Positions 55,270 to 64,000 of a stretch of 64,000 nt of DNA are shown one piece after another. The position numbers were made by a program, and so were the translations under genes. The notes under the pieces were generated by a model. The model worked only from the letters and a program-made list of their open reading frames with translations. It had not been told where the DNA came from and did not search any database. Every line of letters begins with the position of its first letter. Within the stretch, counting starts at the first letter, position 1. The stretch comes from Gordonia mangrovi (lineage in GTDB: Bacteria > Actinomycetota > Actinomycetes > Mycobacteriales > Mycobacteriaceae): the NCBI RefSeq assembly GCF_024734075.1, contig NZ_CP102850.1:620001-684000 (forward strand), in the 5' to 3' direction.

Positions 55270-56031
55270 ATGCCGCAGCCCGCCTCCACCCATGACGTTC
55301 TGGGCACCACCGTCACGATGCCGGTCGAGATCCGCGACGCCCGCTGCTTCGTCGCCGGTTTCACCGCCGATGCCGCCGCAGTGACCGACGCGATGCGGTC
55401 GGCCGGATCACCGGCGACCGAGCTGCGACCGCTGCGACTCCGACCCGGGCGGACGATGTGCATGCTGGTGTTCGTCGACTACATCGACGGCGATCTCGGT
55501 CCGTACAACGAGTTCGGCGTCTGCTTCCTCGTCGAGGAGCCCGGCCAGACCGCCACGTCGCCGCTGTCCGCGCTGCGGTCTTTGGCCCGCGGCGACGCGC
55601 GCGCACTCATCCACCATCTGCCGGTGGACGGCGACTTCACCCTCGCCGCCGGCCGGGGCATCTGGGGCTTCCCCAAGACCCTGGCCGACTTCGACGTGGA
55701 CCACGACTCCCCCACCCGGCACGGCCGGGTCTCCGCCGACGGGCATCTCATCGCCGATCTCACCATCCGCCCGGGGATCCGCATGCCCGACAACGCCGAG
55801 GACACCGTCCTCAATGCCTATTCGCAGCTCGACGGGGTGGTGCGGATGACCCCGTGGAAGCTGACCTCCACTGCCGGCACCCGCACCCGACTCGGCGGCG
55901 CACGGCTGACATTGGGCAACCATCCGATCGCCGACGAACTGCGGACGCTGCGCCTGAGCCGGCATGCACTGATGACGACATCCGTGGATCGGCTGACGAT
56001 GACGTTCGAGGATCCGACGACCATCTCCTGA
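55270..56031 (+). CDS. Acetoacetate decarboxylase-family protein
   Basis: A 253-residue protein with GPYNEFGVCFLVEEPGQTAT and AAGRGIWGFPKTLADFDVDH, the latter being the family's GxxxWGFPK motif whose Lys acts as Schiff base in true acetoacetate decarboxylase. The protein may decarboxylate a 3-keto acid, or belong to the broader ADC-like group with altered chemistry. A cGAGGAGta ribosome site precedes it, and a KstR-like palindrome overlaps the promoter region, suggesting a link to sterol or lipid breakdown. Confidence 0.85.
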   Translation: MPQPASTHDVLGTTVTMPVEIRDARCFVAGFTADAAAVTDAMRSAGSPATELRPLRLRPGRTMCMLVFVDYIDGDLGPYNEFGVCFLVEEPGQTATSPLSALRSLARGDARALIHHLPVDGDFTLAAGRGIWGFPKTLADFDVDHDSPTRHGRVSADGHLIADLTIRPGIRMPDNAEDTVLNAYSQLDGVVRMTPWKLTSTAGTRTRLGGARLTLGNHPIADELRTLRLSRHALMTTSVDRLTMTFEDPTTIS

Positions 56032-56071
56032 GCCCGGCGACCCCCGCCGAGCCCCCCAGCAGACCGCAGGC

Positions 56072-56116
56072 CGAGTGAGGCGAACGTGTCACTTTCCGCG
56101 ACGTTCACCTCACTCG
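56072..56116 (+). terminator. Hairpin after the acetoacetate decarboxylase gene
   Basis: Bases 56072-56087 and 56101-56116 pair over 16 positions with one mismatch and a 13-base loop, 40 bases past the stop. Confidence 0.7.
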
Positions 56117-56135
56117 CCAACGACACCCGTCTCGC

Positions 56136-56141
56136 TACACT
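56136..56141 (+). promoter_or_regulatory. Possible -10 element (TACACT) of the pirin gene
   Basis: TACACT matches the -10 found before the ribosomal operons in this window and lies 41 bases before the pirin ATG. The -35 box is not convincing. Confidence 0.4.
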
Positions 56142-56182
56142 GACTGCGAGGAACCCGGACAATACGTGGAGCGCCCGCAACA

Positions 56183-57196
56183 ATGAGCAACCTGGAGCCG
56201 CGACCCGACGAGATCGATTGCCACTCAACCGTTCACCGCGGCGATGCGGCATCCGACGGGTCCGTCACGGTGGAGGTGCTCACCGCCCGCGACGTCCCAC
56301 TGGGCGGCCCGCGCGCCATGACGGTTCATCGCACCCTGCCGCAGCGACGCCGCTCGTTGATCGGCGCATGGTGTTTCGCCGATCACTATGGTCCCGACGA
56401 TGTCTCGGCCACCGGCGGGATGGATGTGCCACCCCATCCGCACACCGGATTGCAGACCGTGAGCTGGCTGTTCTCCGGCGAGATCGAACATCGCGACACC
56501 ATGGGCACTCACGCGATGGTGCGCCCCGGCGAACTCAACCTGATGACCGCCGGGCACGGGATCGCGCACACCGAGGTCTCGACTCCCGACACGACGATCC
56601 TGCACGGCGTGCAACTGTGGGTGGCGCTGCCGGAATCCGCGGCCGACACCCCGCGCGATTTCGCCCACCACATCCCACCGGCACTCGAGCGAGACGGCGT
56701 CGAGGTCCGGGTGTTTCTGGGCGAGCTCCTCGGTGAGCGGTCACCGGTGCACACCTTCACCCCGCTGCTCGGCGCGGAACTGCGGCTGTCCCCGGGCGCG
56801 CAGATCGAGCTCCCGATCGACACCGCGCATGAGCACGGTGTGCTGGTGGACGCCGGCTCGATCCGAATCGTGAACTCCGCGGCCGCCCCGCTGCAGCCGA
56901 CCGAACTCGGCTACATCGGGCTCGGTGCGACCACACTGAACCTGCGCAACGAGTCCGATCAACCGGCTCTCGTCGTGTTGCTCGGCGGCGCGCCGCTCGA
57001 CGAGCAGATCATCATGTGGTGGAACTTTCTCGGCCGCAGTCACGACGACATCGTGCGGTTCCGCCAGCTGTGGACCGACCACAGCGATCGGTTCGGCGAG
57101 GTCACGGGCTACTCCGGCGACATCCAACATCTGCCGGCGCCGGCGTTGCCGACCGCGCGGTTGAGTCCGCGCCACAACGTCCCCGGTCAGGCGTGA
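56183..57196 (+). CDS. Pirin-family bicupin protein
   Basis: A 337-residue protein with the pirin N-terminal cupin: LIGAWCFADHYGPDDVS, DVPPHPHTGLQTVSWLFSGE and MTAGHGIAHTEVS, supplying the three His and one Glu metal ligands (H-x-H, H, E). A second cupin follows. Bacterial pirins include quercetinase-like dioxygenases and regulators of pyruvate dehydrogenase; the role here is not known. It converges on the flavin reductase gene. Confidence 0.93.
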   Translation: MSNLEPRPDEIDCHSTVHRGDAASDGSVTVEVLTARDVPLGGPRAMTVHRTLPQRRRSLIGAWCFADHYGPDDVSATGGMDVPPHPHTGLQTVSWLFSGEIEHRDTMGTHAMVRPGELNLMTAGHGIAHTEVSTPDTTILHGVQLWVALPESAADTPRDFAHHIPPALERDGVEVRVFLGELLGERSPVHTFTPLLGAELRLSPGAQIELPIDTAHEHGVLVDAGSIRIVNSAAAPLQPTELGYIGLGATTLNLRNESDQPALVVLLGGAPLDEQIIMWWNFLGRSHDDIVRFRQLWTDHSDRFGEVTGYSGDIQHLPAPALPTARLSPRHNVPGQA

Positions 57197-57203
57197 ACGA
57201 CCC

Positions 57204-57875
57204 TCAGGACTGTTGACCGAGCAGTGCCGCGAAGTTCGCGATACCGGCTTCCTCGGCCGACTGCCGGGAGCCGTTATCCGTGCGCGGCCGGTCGGCGGTC
57301 GGCGCCGCGGGCCCCGACCGCATTCCGAGCGTGGCCGCGAGTTCCCCGGCCGCCCGCTCGATGCGGTCGGTGAGCAGCGCGGTGTCGCCGGTGGCGCCGG
57401 CCCAGTCCTCGGTGGCCGCGTACACGGCGGTGGGTAACACGATCGTGCGCAGATAGGCGAACAGCGGGCGCAGCGCATGGTCGAGCACCATCGAGTGCCG
57501 TGGACTGCCACCGGTCGCGGCGAGCACCACCGGTGTGCCCCGAAGACGCTCCGCCTCGATGAGGTCGAAGAACGATTTGAACAGACCGCTGTAGGACGCA
57601 TTGAAGACCGGGGTGGCGACGATGAGTGCGTCGGCCGCATAGACCTGCTCGAGCGCATCGCGCACCGGGGCGACCGCGAATCCCGTGGTCATCGACCGGG
57701 CGATGTCGATCGCGAGGTCGCGCAGATCGAGCACTGTCACCTCGGTCTGCCCGGCACCGTCCTCGAGCGCCGCGACGACGGCCGCCGCGAGGCGGTCCAC
57801 GAGCAAGCGAGTCGACGACGGATCGCCGAGTCCGGCGTTGACCGCGACGATGCGCGTCACATCCACCGCCGTCAT
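57204..57875 (-). CDS. NADPH-dependent FMN reductase (CE1759-like)
   Basis: A 223-residue flavodoxin-like protein: RIVAVNAGLGDPSSTRLLVD, ALIVATPVFNASYSGLFKSF and VVLAATGGSPRHSMVLDHAL are typical of the NADPH-dependent FMN reductase family. Its ATG overlaps the stop of the LLM monooxygenase gene by four bases. The reductase would supply reduced FMN to that oxygenase, as in other two-component flavin systems. The partnership is well supported by coupling. Confidence 0.92.
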   Translation of the reverse strand: MTAVDVTRIVAVNAGLGDPSSTRLLVDRLAAAVVAALEDGAGQTEVTVLDLRDLAIDIARSMTTGFAVAPVRDALEQVYAADALIVATPVFNASYSGLFKSFFDLIEAERLRGTPVVLAATGGSPRHSMVLDHALRPLFAYLRTIVLPTAVYAATEDWAGATGDTALLTDRIERAAGELAATLGMRSGPAAPTADRPRTDNGSRQSAEEAGIANFAALLGQQS

Positions 57876-58981
57876 ATCCGGGCCCGCTCACCTGCGTCGT
57901 CGACCGCAGCCGCGTCGCGCGCCGCGACGAGCGAAGCGTGAGTGGGCGCGTCGGGTACCGCGGCGGGGCGTCCGGCCTCGAACCCCGCGCGCAGCTCCGG
58001 CAGCACCGCCCCGAGTTCGTCGAGCTGGGACAGCACCGTTGTCAGCGGGAGCCCGGCGTGGTCGACGAGGAACAGCTGTCGCTGATAGTCCCCGAAGCTC
58101 TCCCGGAACGACAGCGTCTTGTCCAGGAACTCCTGTGGGCTGCCGACCGTCAACGGCGTCTGGTCGGTGAAGTCCTCGAGTGACGGACCGTGCCCGTACA
58201 CCGGCGCCTTGTCGAAATACGGACGGAATTCCCGGACGGCGTCCTGAGAGTTCTTCCGGATGTAGAACTGACCGCCCAATCCGACGATCGCCTGCTCGGC
58301 AGCGCCGTGTCCGTGGTGTTCGTACCGTTCGCGGTAGAACCCGATGAGTCGCTGGAAGTGTTCCTTGGGCCAGAAGATGTTGTTGGCGAAGAAGCCGTCC
58401 CCGTAGTACGCGGCCTGCTCGGCGATCTCCGGGCTACGGATCGATCCGTGCCACACGAACGGCGCGACCCCGTCGAGCGGGCGCGGCGTGGACGTGAACG
58501 AGGTCAGCGGGGTCCGGAACTTCCCCTCCCAGTCGACGACGTCCTCGGTCCACAGTCGGTGCAGCAGGTGATAGTTCTCGATTGCCAGTGGGATGCCCTG
58601 CCGGATGTCCTGACCGAACCACGGATAGACCGGGCCGGTGTTGCCGCGGCCCAGCATCAGGTCCACGCGACCGTCGGCCAGATGCTGCAACATGGCGAAG
58701 TCCTCGGCGATCTTCACCGGATCGTTGGTCGTGATGAGCGTGGTGGCCGTGGACAGCTGCAGCCGTTGCGTCTGCGCGGCGATGTAGGCGAGTGTCGTCG
58801 TCGGTGATGACGAGAAGAACGGCGGGTTGTGATGTTCCCCGAGCGCGAAGACGTCGAGGCCGATCTCCTCGGCCTTCTTCGCGATCTCCACGATCGCCGT
58901 GATCCGATCGTGCTCGGTGGGGGCGACCCCGGTGGTGGGGTCGACGGTGATGTCGCTGACGCTGAAGATACCGAACTGCAT
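57872..58981 (-). CDS. LLM-class flavin-dependent monooxygenase (CE1758-like)
   Basis: A 369-residue protein from the ATG at 58981, which has an AGGAGG site. It begins MQFGIFSVSDITVDPTTGVA and has a luciferase-like barrel: GLDVFALGEHHNPPFFSSSP, QRLQLSTATTLITTNDPVKI and LADGRVDLMLGRGNTGPVYP. It should oxidise a small organic substrate using reduced FMN from the adjacent reductase. A 22-bp inverted repeat about 40 bases upstream suggests control by a TetR- or MarR-type repressor. Confidence 0.92.
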   Translation of the reverse strand: MQFGIFSVSDITVDPTTGVAPTEHDRITAIVEIAKKAEEIGLDVFALGEHHNPPFFSSSPTTTLAYIAAQTQRLQLSTATTLITTNDPVKIAEDFAMLQHLADGRVDLMLGRGNTGPVYPWFGQDIRQGIPLAIENYHLLHRLWTEDVVDWEGKFRTPLTSFTSTPRPLDGVAPFVWHGSIRSPEIAEQAAYYGDGFFANNIFWPKEHFQRLIGFYRERYEHHGHGAAEQAIVGLGGQFYIRKNSQDAVREFRPYFDKAPVYGHGPSLEDFTDQTPLTVGSPQEFLDKTLSFRESFGDYQRQLFLVDHAGLPLTTVLSQLDELGAVLPELRAGFEAGRPAAVPDAPTHASLVAARDAAAVDDAGERARI

Positions 58982-59021
58982 GTCGCGCCTCCTGCGCACT
59001 GAGCGGATGTGTCACCCGGCA

Positions 59022-59043
59022 TAACCGGACCATGGTCCGATTA
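59022..59043. promoter_or_regulatory. 22-bp inverted repeat, candidate operator
   Basis: The core CGGACCATGGTCCG (59026-59039) is a perfect 14-bp palindrome, and TAA/TTA outer triplets extend it to 22 bp with one mismatched pair. It lies in the 129-base divergent promoter region between the monooxygenase and the lipoprotein genes. Confidence 0.6.
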
Positions 59044-59110
59044 ATTCCGCCGTCCTGTCATGCCAGAGCCATGAGTTAGTGTGGGCTTACTCAAGAGGAG
59101 GAGACGAGAT

Positions 59111-59668
59111 ATGAAGGTTCGCAAGCCCCTTGCCGCGGCAATTCTTGCCGGCGCCACCGTCCTGGCCACGGCCGCCTGCTCCGACGAGGCATCCGATACG
59201 GCCAGCAGCATCGCCAACGAGGCATCTGCCGCAGTCGCCTCGGCAGCCGGCGAGGCCGCCAGCCAGGCACGCGATGCCGTCAGCGGCGCAGTCAGCACCG
59301 CCAAGGACGCCGTGCTGGGCCTGAGCACCGAGGACGCGCAGAACACGCTGCGCACCGCAGTCGACCCGGCGAGTACCACCGAGGAACTCGAAGGTGCCAT
59401 CGACACCAACAACCCGGAGACCATCAGCGCGTTCCAGGCGTATGCCGAATCCTCCAACGCCGCCGGCTACACACCGGATGTGTATACGGTGACCGACGTG
59501 AACGAGCAGGGCCAGAGCACCGCGGTGGCAACGGTATCGGTGGCCAGCCCGCACGCTCCGGCACCGGTGGACATCCAACTCGACTACGTGCGGGTGGGCA
59601 CCAACTGGAAGCTCTCCGCCAACGCCGTGGACACCTTGACCAGCATGGGTGATCAGCACAGCGGCTGA
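59111..59668 (+). CDS. Secreted lipoprotein with Mtb12-like C-terminal domain
   Basis: From the ATG at 59111 (strong GAGGAGGAG site) it has 185 residues. The signal peptide ends in the lipobox LATAAC with Cys23. An Ala/Ser-rich helical spacer (about 25-65) follows. The C-terminal domain (about 75-180; LRTAVDPASTTEELEGAI, STAVATVSVA, LDYVRVGTNWKLSANAV) resembles the fold pattern of the mycobacterial Mtb12/CFP-2 antigen. That similarity is an impression from sequence pattern. It is divergent from the monooxygenase gene. Confidence 0.75.
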   Translation: MKVRKPLAAAILAGATVLATAACSDEASDTASSIANEASAAVASAAGEAASQARDAVSGAVSTAKDAVLGLSTEDAQNTLRTAVDPASTTEELEGAIDTNNPETISAFQAYAESSNAAGYTPDVYTVTDVNEQGQSTAVATVSVASPHAPAPVDIQLDYVRVGTNWKLSANAVDTLTSMGDQHSG

Positions 59669-59837
59669 GTCCTCGCACGAACCTCCGCACCACACGCCGT
59701 CGCCGCGTCCGATTCATCCGAGCGCGGCGATCGCACGTTCTGCACCCGTTACCGGTATGTGATGTTCTTCGGGTGCAGTGGTAACAGACAGCATCGAGGA
59801 ATCGGCCACCCGGGGGCCGCCGGCCAGGAGGTACGCC

Positions 59838-60494
59838 ATGCGGGGGACCGATCACCCCACCGAGTCGATACCACCCCCGATGACCGACCGGATCGTGCGA
59901 TGGCCGCTCCACAATGATGATCCCGAACCCGGCGATGCCGAAGCGGTCGATCGAGAACCGGGCGATCGAGCACCGGGCGATCGAGAACTGGCCGATCGAG
60001 CACCGGGCGATCGTGTACTCGACGACACGGCAACGGCGGACTCCCACGCCGACTCGCGGGTGACACCGACACCGGCCACGCCTCCACCGCCACCACGGGG
60101 GATCACCGAGAGCGACGCACCGCTGCCTCCGGCTGCCGATGTCTGGTATCCCGTACCGGTCGCGGCGACCGCAGTGACACCGCCCTTGCCGATGCACGTG
60201 GGCCGAATGGAGCACGCGAGGCCGAACTCCACCATGGCCACCACCGCGCTGGTCACGTCGATGGTCGCGCTGCCGTTGGCGCTGGTGGGTGTGGGCGCGA
60301 TCCTCGGGCTCGTCGCGACGACACTGGGCGTGATCGCCCTTGTCCAGATATCCACGGGCCGACGTGCGGCACCGCTGCCCAACCGTTATCGCGGCACGGG
60401 GCGGGCAGTGGCCGGGACCCTGGCGGGGATCGCGAGCATGATCATCGGCACACCGATACTGCTCGTGATCCTGATGGTGCTGGCGATCGTCTGA
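59838..60494 (+). CDS. DUF4190-type membrane protein with disordered repeat-rich N-terminus
   Basis: The ATG at 59838 with an AGGAGG site gives 218 residues. Residues 1-125 are disordered, with a run of PGDRA/LADRA-type pentads encoded by four 15-bp DNA repeats (59948-60007), then a proline run. The C-terminal 85 residues have two hydrophobic helices: VTSMVALPLALVGVGAILGL and GTLAGIASMIIGTPILLVIL, joined by a basic loop, as in DUF4190. Function unknown. Confidence 0.75.
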   Translation: MRGTDHPTESIPPPMTDRIVRWPLHNDDPEPGDAEAVDREPGDRAPGDRELADRAPGDRVLDDTATADSHADSRVTPTPATPPPPPRGITESDAPLPPAADVWYPVPVAATAVTPPLPMHVGRMEHARPNSTMATTALVTSMVALPLALVGVGAILGLVATTLGVIALVQISTGRRAAPLPNRYRGTGRAVAGTLAGIASMIIGTPILLVILMVLAIV

Positions 60495-60509
60495 CAGCGC
60501 CGGGGCCGC

Positions 60510-60824
60510 TCAGCTGACGGCGCGCAGGTGACGGCCTCCGTCGCCGCCCAGTTCACGTCCGAGCCAGGCGACGATCTCGCTCATCACCTGGTTGCGCTCG
60601 GCCGCTCCGTCGATACGGGTGAGGCTCGGCACGCAGTGGATCAGACCGGCATGGAACGCCGCATCCTGCGACATGCCATGGCGGTCCGTCACCGTGCCGT
60701 AGGAGGCGATGGCTTGGTCCAGGTCGCGGTAGGTGACGACATCGTCGCCGAAGCGCACCGCAGTGAGGCGCGGGGTGATCTCGGCCCGCCGCCGGATGTC
60801 TTCGATCAGTTCAAGCATGTTCAC
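60510..60824 (-). CDS. Small protein resembling the start of an NRPS adenylation domain
   Basis: A GTG start at 60824 with a GGGGGA site gives 104 residues. Residues 3-37 (MLELIEDIRRRAEITPRLTA then VRFGDDVVTYRDLDQAI) look like the first 40 residues of an adenylation domain, where the rest is cut off. The remainder (AAFHAGLIHCVPSLTRIDGA, AERNQVMSEIVAWLGREL) is not recognised. It may be a stand-alone helper or a remnant. It lies downstream of the NRPS and MbtH genes on the same strand but beyond their terminator. Confidence 0.55.
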   Translation of the reverse strand: MNMLELIEDIRRRAEITPRLTAVRFGDDVVTYRDLDQAIASYGTVTDRHGMSQDAAFHAGLIHCVPSLTRIDGAAERNQVMSEIVAWLGRELGGDGGRHLRAVS

Positions 60825-61064
60825 AGTCGTTCCCCCGAACTCCATGTTGTGCGCCCGGCCACATTGCCTCCCAGGTGGACTGGCGCCAGGTGTATATAGC
60901 TTGCCTTGCTAACGGCCTTTTGGGAACCTTTGGCGCCGGATTGTGTGCGAATCCACAGGTCGGAGCGGATTCTTGGTACACCACAATGTTACTGCTGTGA
61001 CTGGTGTTGCTGGAGTGGCGACTGTGCTTGATGTCCAAGCGTTATCTCGGCTACACGACACCGC

Positions 61065-61098
61065 GACGTGACGCCGGCGTCGGCGTCGGCGTCACGTC
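61065..61098 (-). terminator. Hairpin overlapping the mbtH stop
   Basis: GACGTGACGCC (61065-61075) pairs perfectly with 61088-61098 around a 12-base loop made of GGCGTC units. The stop codon of the MbtH gene (61097-61099) overlaps the stem. It should end the NRPS-mbtH transcript. Confidence 0.75.
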
Positions 61099-61324
61099 AG
61101 GAAGACCCGGCCTGGTCGGCTTCCATGGCCTCGATCAGGCTCTGCGGACGCAGATCGGTCCAGTTCTTCTCCACGTAGCCCAGGCACGCGGCACGGCTGT
61201 CCTCACCGAAGACCGTGGTCCAGCCGGCCGGGATCTCGGCGAAGGTCGGCCACAGCGAATGCTGGTTCTCGTCGTTGACCAGGACGTAGAAGCGGCCGTT
61301 GTCGTCGTCGAATGGATTCGTCAT
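61097..61324 (-). CDS. MbtH-like NRPS partner protein
   Basis: A 75-residue protein starting [20 protein letters not shown]. It has the conserved tryptophans and motif [20 protein letters not shown] and [10 protein letters not shown]. MbtH proteins bind NRPS adenylation domains and help folding and activity. Its ATG overlaps the NRPS stop by four bases, so it probably serves that enzyme. Confidence 0.96.
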   Translation of the reverse strand: MTNPFDDDNGRFYVLVNDENQHSLWPTFAEIPAGWTTVFGEDSRAACLGYVEKNWTDLRPQSLIEAMEADQAGSS

Positions 61325-64000
61325 GGGTGTTCCTCCGGTGATGTGTGGATGGGGTTGTGCGTGCTGTCGCCGGCGTCGCGAAGCCACCGGTCCAGTTCCG
61401 GTCCGATGACCTCGAGCGCATCGGGGTTGGCGAGGCCGAGATGGTCGGCGTCGACGTTCACGTTCGCGACGGCACCCGCCACGTGCGGACGCCAGCCGTT
61501 CGCGACGGCCGCCGGGTCGGCCTTGTCACGAGTGGCGGTGAAGACCAGCAAGGAACCGTCGTACGGCGCCGGCCGGAACTGTTCGACGAGCGATTCACCG
61601 ATCGCGAAACTGTCCATGACGCCTTGCACCTGATCGAAGCTCAACAGACCCATCGAGGCGATCTGTTCGCGGATGATCTCGGCGACCTCGTCGGCGCTGT
61701 CCGCATGAACGCTGTCGTCGAGATCGAACAGGTCGCGCCAACCGCCCAGGAAGTCACCGACGTAGTCGCCGCCCAACTCGACACCGGCCGTTGCCGGCTC
61801 CGAACCCTCGCCGGGTTGCGGCGGGATCGGTGAGGAGTCCATGACGCCGAGGAAGGCGACCTCCTCCCCCTCGGCCCGCAACGCCGTGGCGATCGAGTAC
61901 GCGACGTATCCGCCCAACGACCAGCCGAGCAGGTGGTACGGGCCCTGCGGCGACACGCGACGGATCTCGGCGAGATACCGCCGGGCCATCTCCTCCACCG
62001 AACGTGCACTGGGTTCACCGGCGACCACGTGCGGGTCCTGCAGGCCGTAGACCGGGCGATCGCCGAGGTAGGGCACGAACCCGCCGTAGAACCACGCCAG
62101 CCCACCGGCCGGGTGGATACAGAACAGCGGCGGTTGTGTGCCCTGTGCGTTCAACGTGATCAACACCTCGCCGGAACCCGCACCACCCTCGATGCGCGCA
62201 GCGAGTCCGCGGGCGGTGGGATCGTTGAACAGCCACGCCAACTCCACCTCGTAGCCTTGCTCGCGCAGCGCACCGAGCACTCGGGTCGCCGACAGCGAGT
62301 TGCCGCCGAGTTCGAAGAAGCTCTGGGTGACACCGACCTGCTCGAGGTCGAGGACCTCGGCGAACGCAGCAGCCACGACGGCTTCGGCATCGGTCTGTAG
62401 CGCGACGTATTCGTCGCCACTCGCCTCGATCACCGCCGCCGGCAGCGCACGTTTGTCGAGCTTGCCGACCGGGGTCAGCGGAAGCGCGTCGAGCACCATG
62501 ATGCTCGCGGGCACCATATGCGACGGCAGGCGTCGGCCGACGAACTCGCGGACCTCGGTCACGTCGACCTCACGGTCGCCGGCACCGTCGGCGACGATGT
62601 AGCCGGCCAGCGCGTTCGCCACCGAGCCACCGACGCCGATGACCACAGCCGACTCCACCGCGGGATGCTCGGCCAGCACCGCCTCGATCTCGCCGAGTTC
62701 GATACGCAGTCCGCGCAGCTTCACCTGGTCGTCGGAGCGTCCGGCGTACTCCAGCACCAGCTCACCGTCGCGGCCGCGACGCCAGCGCACCACGTCACCG
62801 GTCCGGTACATTCGCTCCCCGTCGGCACCGAAGGGATTGACCACGAAGCGTTCGGCGGTCAGTCCGGGCCTGTCGAGGTACCCGCGCGACAGCGCATCGC
62901 CGGCCGCGTAGAGCTCGCCGGGCACGCCGACCGGCACCGGCCGCAATCGGCCGTCCAGGACGAGCAGCGTGACCCCGGCCAAGGGACCGCCCAGGCGCAC
63001 CGGTTCCCCGGCGCGCATCGGCGCGCCCAGCGAGATGCCGATGGTGGTCTCGGTGGGCCCGTACAGGTTGTGGATGGCCACATGCGGCGCCCACGCGTCG
63101 ACCAGCGACGGCGGCACTGCTTCTCCACCGGCCATCAGCGCGGCCAGATCCGGCAGCGCGGCCGGGTCGAGCGTCGACAGCACCGTCGGGGTGAGGAACA
63201 TGTGGGTCACCCGGTGCCGCTGCATGAATTCCTGCAGTGCGTGGCCGCCCACCGCTTCGGACGGCCGATACGCGAGCGTGCCGCCGTTGACGGTCGCCAG
63301 CAGGTACTCCAGCACCGACGCGTCGAAACTCGGCGACGCGAAGCCGAGCACCACGGGGCCGTCATCGACGGACTGTCGCGCGCTCTCCTGTTCGGCGAAG
63401 TTCGCCAGTCCGGCGTGGGTGACCGACACGCCCTTGGGCCGCCCCGTGGAACCCGACGTGTAGATCACGTACGCGACGTTCTGCGTCCGCACCGGACGCA
63501 GGATGTCGTCCGCGGTGACCACCGCATCGGACAGGTCGGCGATCGCTGCGGCGGTCGAGTCGTCGTCGAGATGCACCCAGTCGAATTCCGCACCCGGCAG
63601 GTGCCCGCTTCGGACGGTCAACCCGAGGATCGCACCGGAATCCTCGATCATGTTCGCGACGCGTTCGGCCGGGTAGTCGGGGTCGATCGGCACGTATCCG
63701 CCACCGGTCTTGGTGACCGCCCAGATCGCGGTCAGCAACTCGACCGACCGTCCGATCGCCAGGGCGACCAGCGACTCGGTACCGATTCCCCGGGCGATGA
63801 GCCACCGCGCCAGGCGATTCGACCGCGCATCGAGTTCGGCGTACGTCAGTGCGGCACCATTGCCGTCGACCACCGCCACCCGGTCGGGATGCCGGGTCGC
63901 GGCGTCGTCGAACATGTCGGCCAGCAGCCGCGGCGGGGTGCCCGACCCGCCGGACACCGTGGTGAGCGCCGCGGATCCGGCCGCACCGAGCAGACCGATG
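61321..64000 (-). CDS. Non-ribosomal peptide synthetase, terminal module A-PCP-TE (5' part outside window)
   Basis: The frame is open to the window edge, leaving 892 visible residues. The adenylation domain has [15 protein letters not shown] (A3), [10 protein letters not shown] (A4), NLYGPTETT (A5), YRTGDVVRW (A7), [20 protein letters not shown] (A8) and [13 protein letters not shown] (A10). The carrier domain has [13 protein letters not shown] with the phosphopantetheine Ser. The thioesterase has GWSLGGYVA and a His in [10 protein letters not shown], for release of the finished peptide. The Asp in A4 fits activation of an alpha-amino acid; I do not resolve which one. The product is unknown; a siderophore is one possibility. 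Confidence 0.95.
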   Translation of the reverse strand, partial: IGLLGAAGSAALTTVSGGSGTPPRLLADMFDDAATRHPDRVAVVDGNGAALTYAELDARSNRLARWLIARGIGTESLVALAIGRSVELLTAIWAVTKTGGGYVPIDPDYPAERVANMIEDSGAILGLTVRSGHLPGAEFDWVHLDDDSTAAAIADLSDAVVTADDILRPVRTQNVAYVIYTSGSTGRPKGVSVTHAGLANFAEQESARQSVDDGPVVLGFASPSFDASVLEYLLATVNGGTLAYRPSEAVGGHALQEFMQRHRVTHMFLTPTVLSTLDPAALPDLAALMAGGEAVPPSLVDAWAPHVAIHNLYGPTETTIGISLGAPMRAGEPVRLGGPLAGVTLLVLDGRLRPVPVGVPGELYAAGDALSRGYLDRPGLTAERFVVNPFGADGERMYRTGDVVRWRRGRDGELVLEYAGRSDDQVKLRGLRIELGEIEAVLAEHPAVESAVVIGVGGSVANALAGYIVADGAGDREVDVTEVREFVGRRLPSHMVPASIMVLDALPLTPVGKLDKRALPAAVIEASGDEYVALQTDAEAVVAAAFAEVLDLEQVGVTQSFFELGGNSLSATRVLGALREQGYEVELAWLFNDPTARGLAARIEGGAGSGEVLITLNAQGTQPPLFCIHPAGGLAWFYGGFVPYLGDRPVYGLQDPHVVAGEPSARSVEEMARRYLAEIRRVSPQGPYHLLGWSLGGYVAYSIATALRAEGEEVAFLGVMDSSPIPPQPGEGSEPATAGVELGGDYVGDFLGGWRDLFDLDDSVHADSADEVAEIIREQIASMGLLSFDQVQGVMDSFAIGESLVEQFRPAPYDGSLLVFTATRDKADPAAVANGWRPHVAGAVANVNVDADHLGLANPDALEVIGPELDRWLRDAGDSTHNPIHTSPEEHP

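Noticed and set aside
60892..60913. IdeR/DtxR iron box upstream of the small NRPS-associated gene
   Set aside because: The minus strand reads TTAGCAAGGCAAGCTATAT, which matches only about 7 of 19 positions of the IdeR consensus without gaps; too weak to call.

Overview
The window is high-GC actinobacterial DNA from a mycolic-acid-containing member of the Mycobacteriales. The support is an Ag85-type mycolyltransferase, an mce/yrbE lipid-import operon, PE/PPE/EspG/Esx type VII secretion genes, a MetPS transporter and a mycobacterial-style ribosomal gene order. Gordonia is the genus I think most likely, but that is an inference without a search.

Layout. 1-5 kb: the end of thymidylate kinase, a proline-rich membrane protein, a 21-bp tandem repeat array that runs into a 36-bp perfect hairpin, then sahH and the methionine/alanine importer metS-metP. 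5-14 kb: a type VII (ESX) accessory cluster. On the minus strand it carries two YbaB-fold proteins, an EspC/EspA-like pair, PE, PPE, EspG and two WXG100 proteins. On the plus strand it carries a CaiB-type CoA transferase and an EspI-like ATPase. None of the membrane-core Ecc/MycP genes is present. 14-18 kb: DedA, an alpha/beta hydrolase, a TM2 protein and truA. 17.7-21.6 kb: the alpha ribosomal operon (infA-rpmJ-rpsM-rpsK-rpsD-rpoA-rplQ) on the minus strand.

22-31 kb: a nine-gene mce operon whose order is circularly permuted. yrbEB is first, then mceA to mceF, an Mce-associated protein, and yrbEA last. Two related 67-bp hairpin elements bracket it. 31-37 kb: a holin-like protein, a SIMPL lipoprotein, a flavodoxin-like protein, dtd, fdhD, a DUF2156 lipid lysyltransferase-like protein, map and adk. 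37.8-52.2 kb: secY and the spc ribosomal operon, which is split in two. rpsH-rplF-rplR-rpsE-rpmD-rplO lies at 39.4-42.1 kb and rplN-rplX-rplE-rpsZ at 50.8-52.2 kb, each with its own similar promoter.

The 42.4-50.7 kb segment between the two halves of the spc operon holds accessory genes. The most interesting is a compact three-gene operon: a DUF559 (Vsr-like) nuclease, a double winged-helix protein, and a 1085-residue protein with two P-loops and a HerA-like C-terminal ATPase. It looks like an uncharacterised DNA-processing or anti-phage module.

52-61 kb: a mycolyltransferase, two LuxR-type regulators (one lacking a receiver domain), acetoacetate decarboxylase with a KstR-like operator, a pirin, a two-component flavin monooxygenase pair with a strong palindromic operator, and two envelope proteins. 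60.5-64 kb: the end of a non-ribosomal peptide synthetase (A-PCP-TE), its MbtH partner and a small protein resembling the start of an adenylation domain. No tRNA, rRNA, CRISPR array or insertion sequence was recognised.
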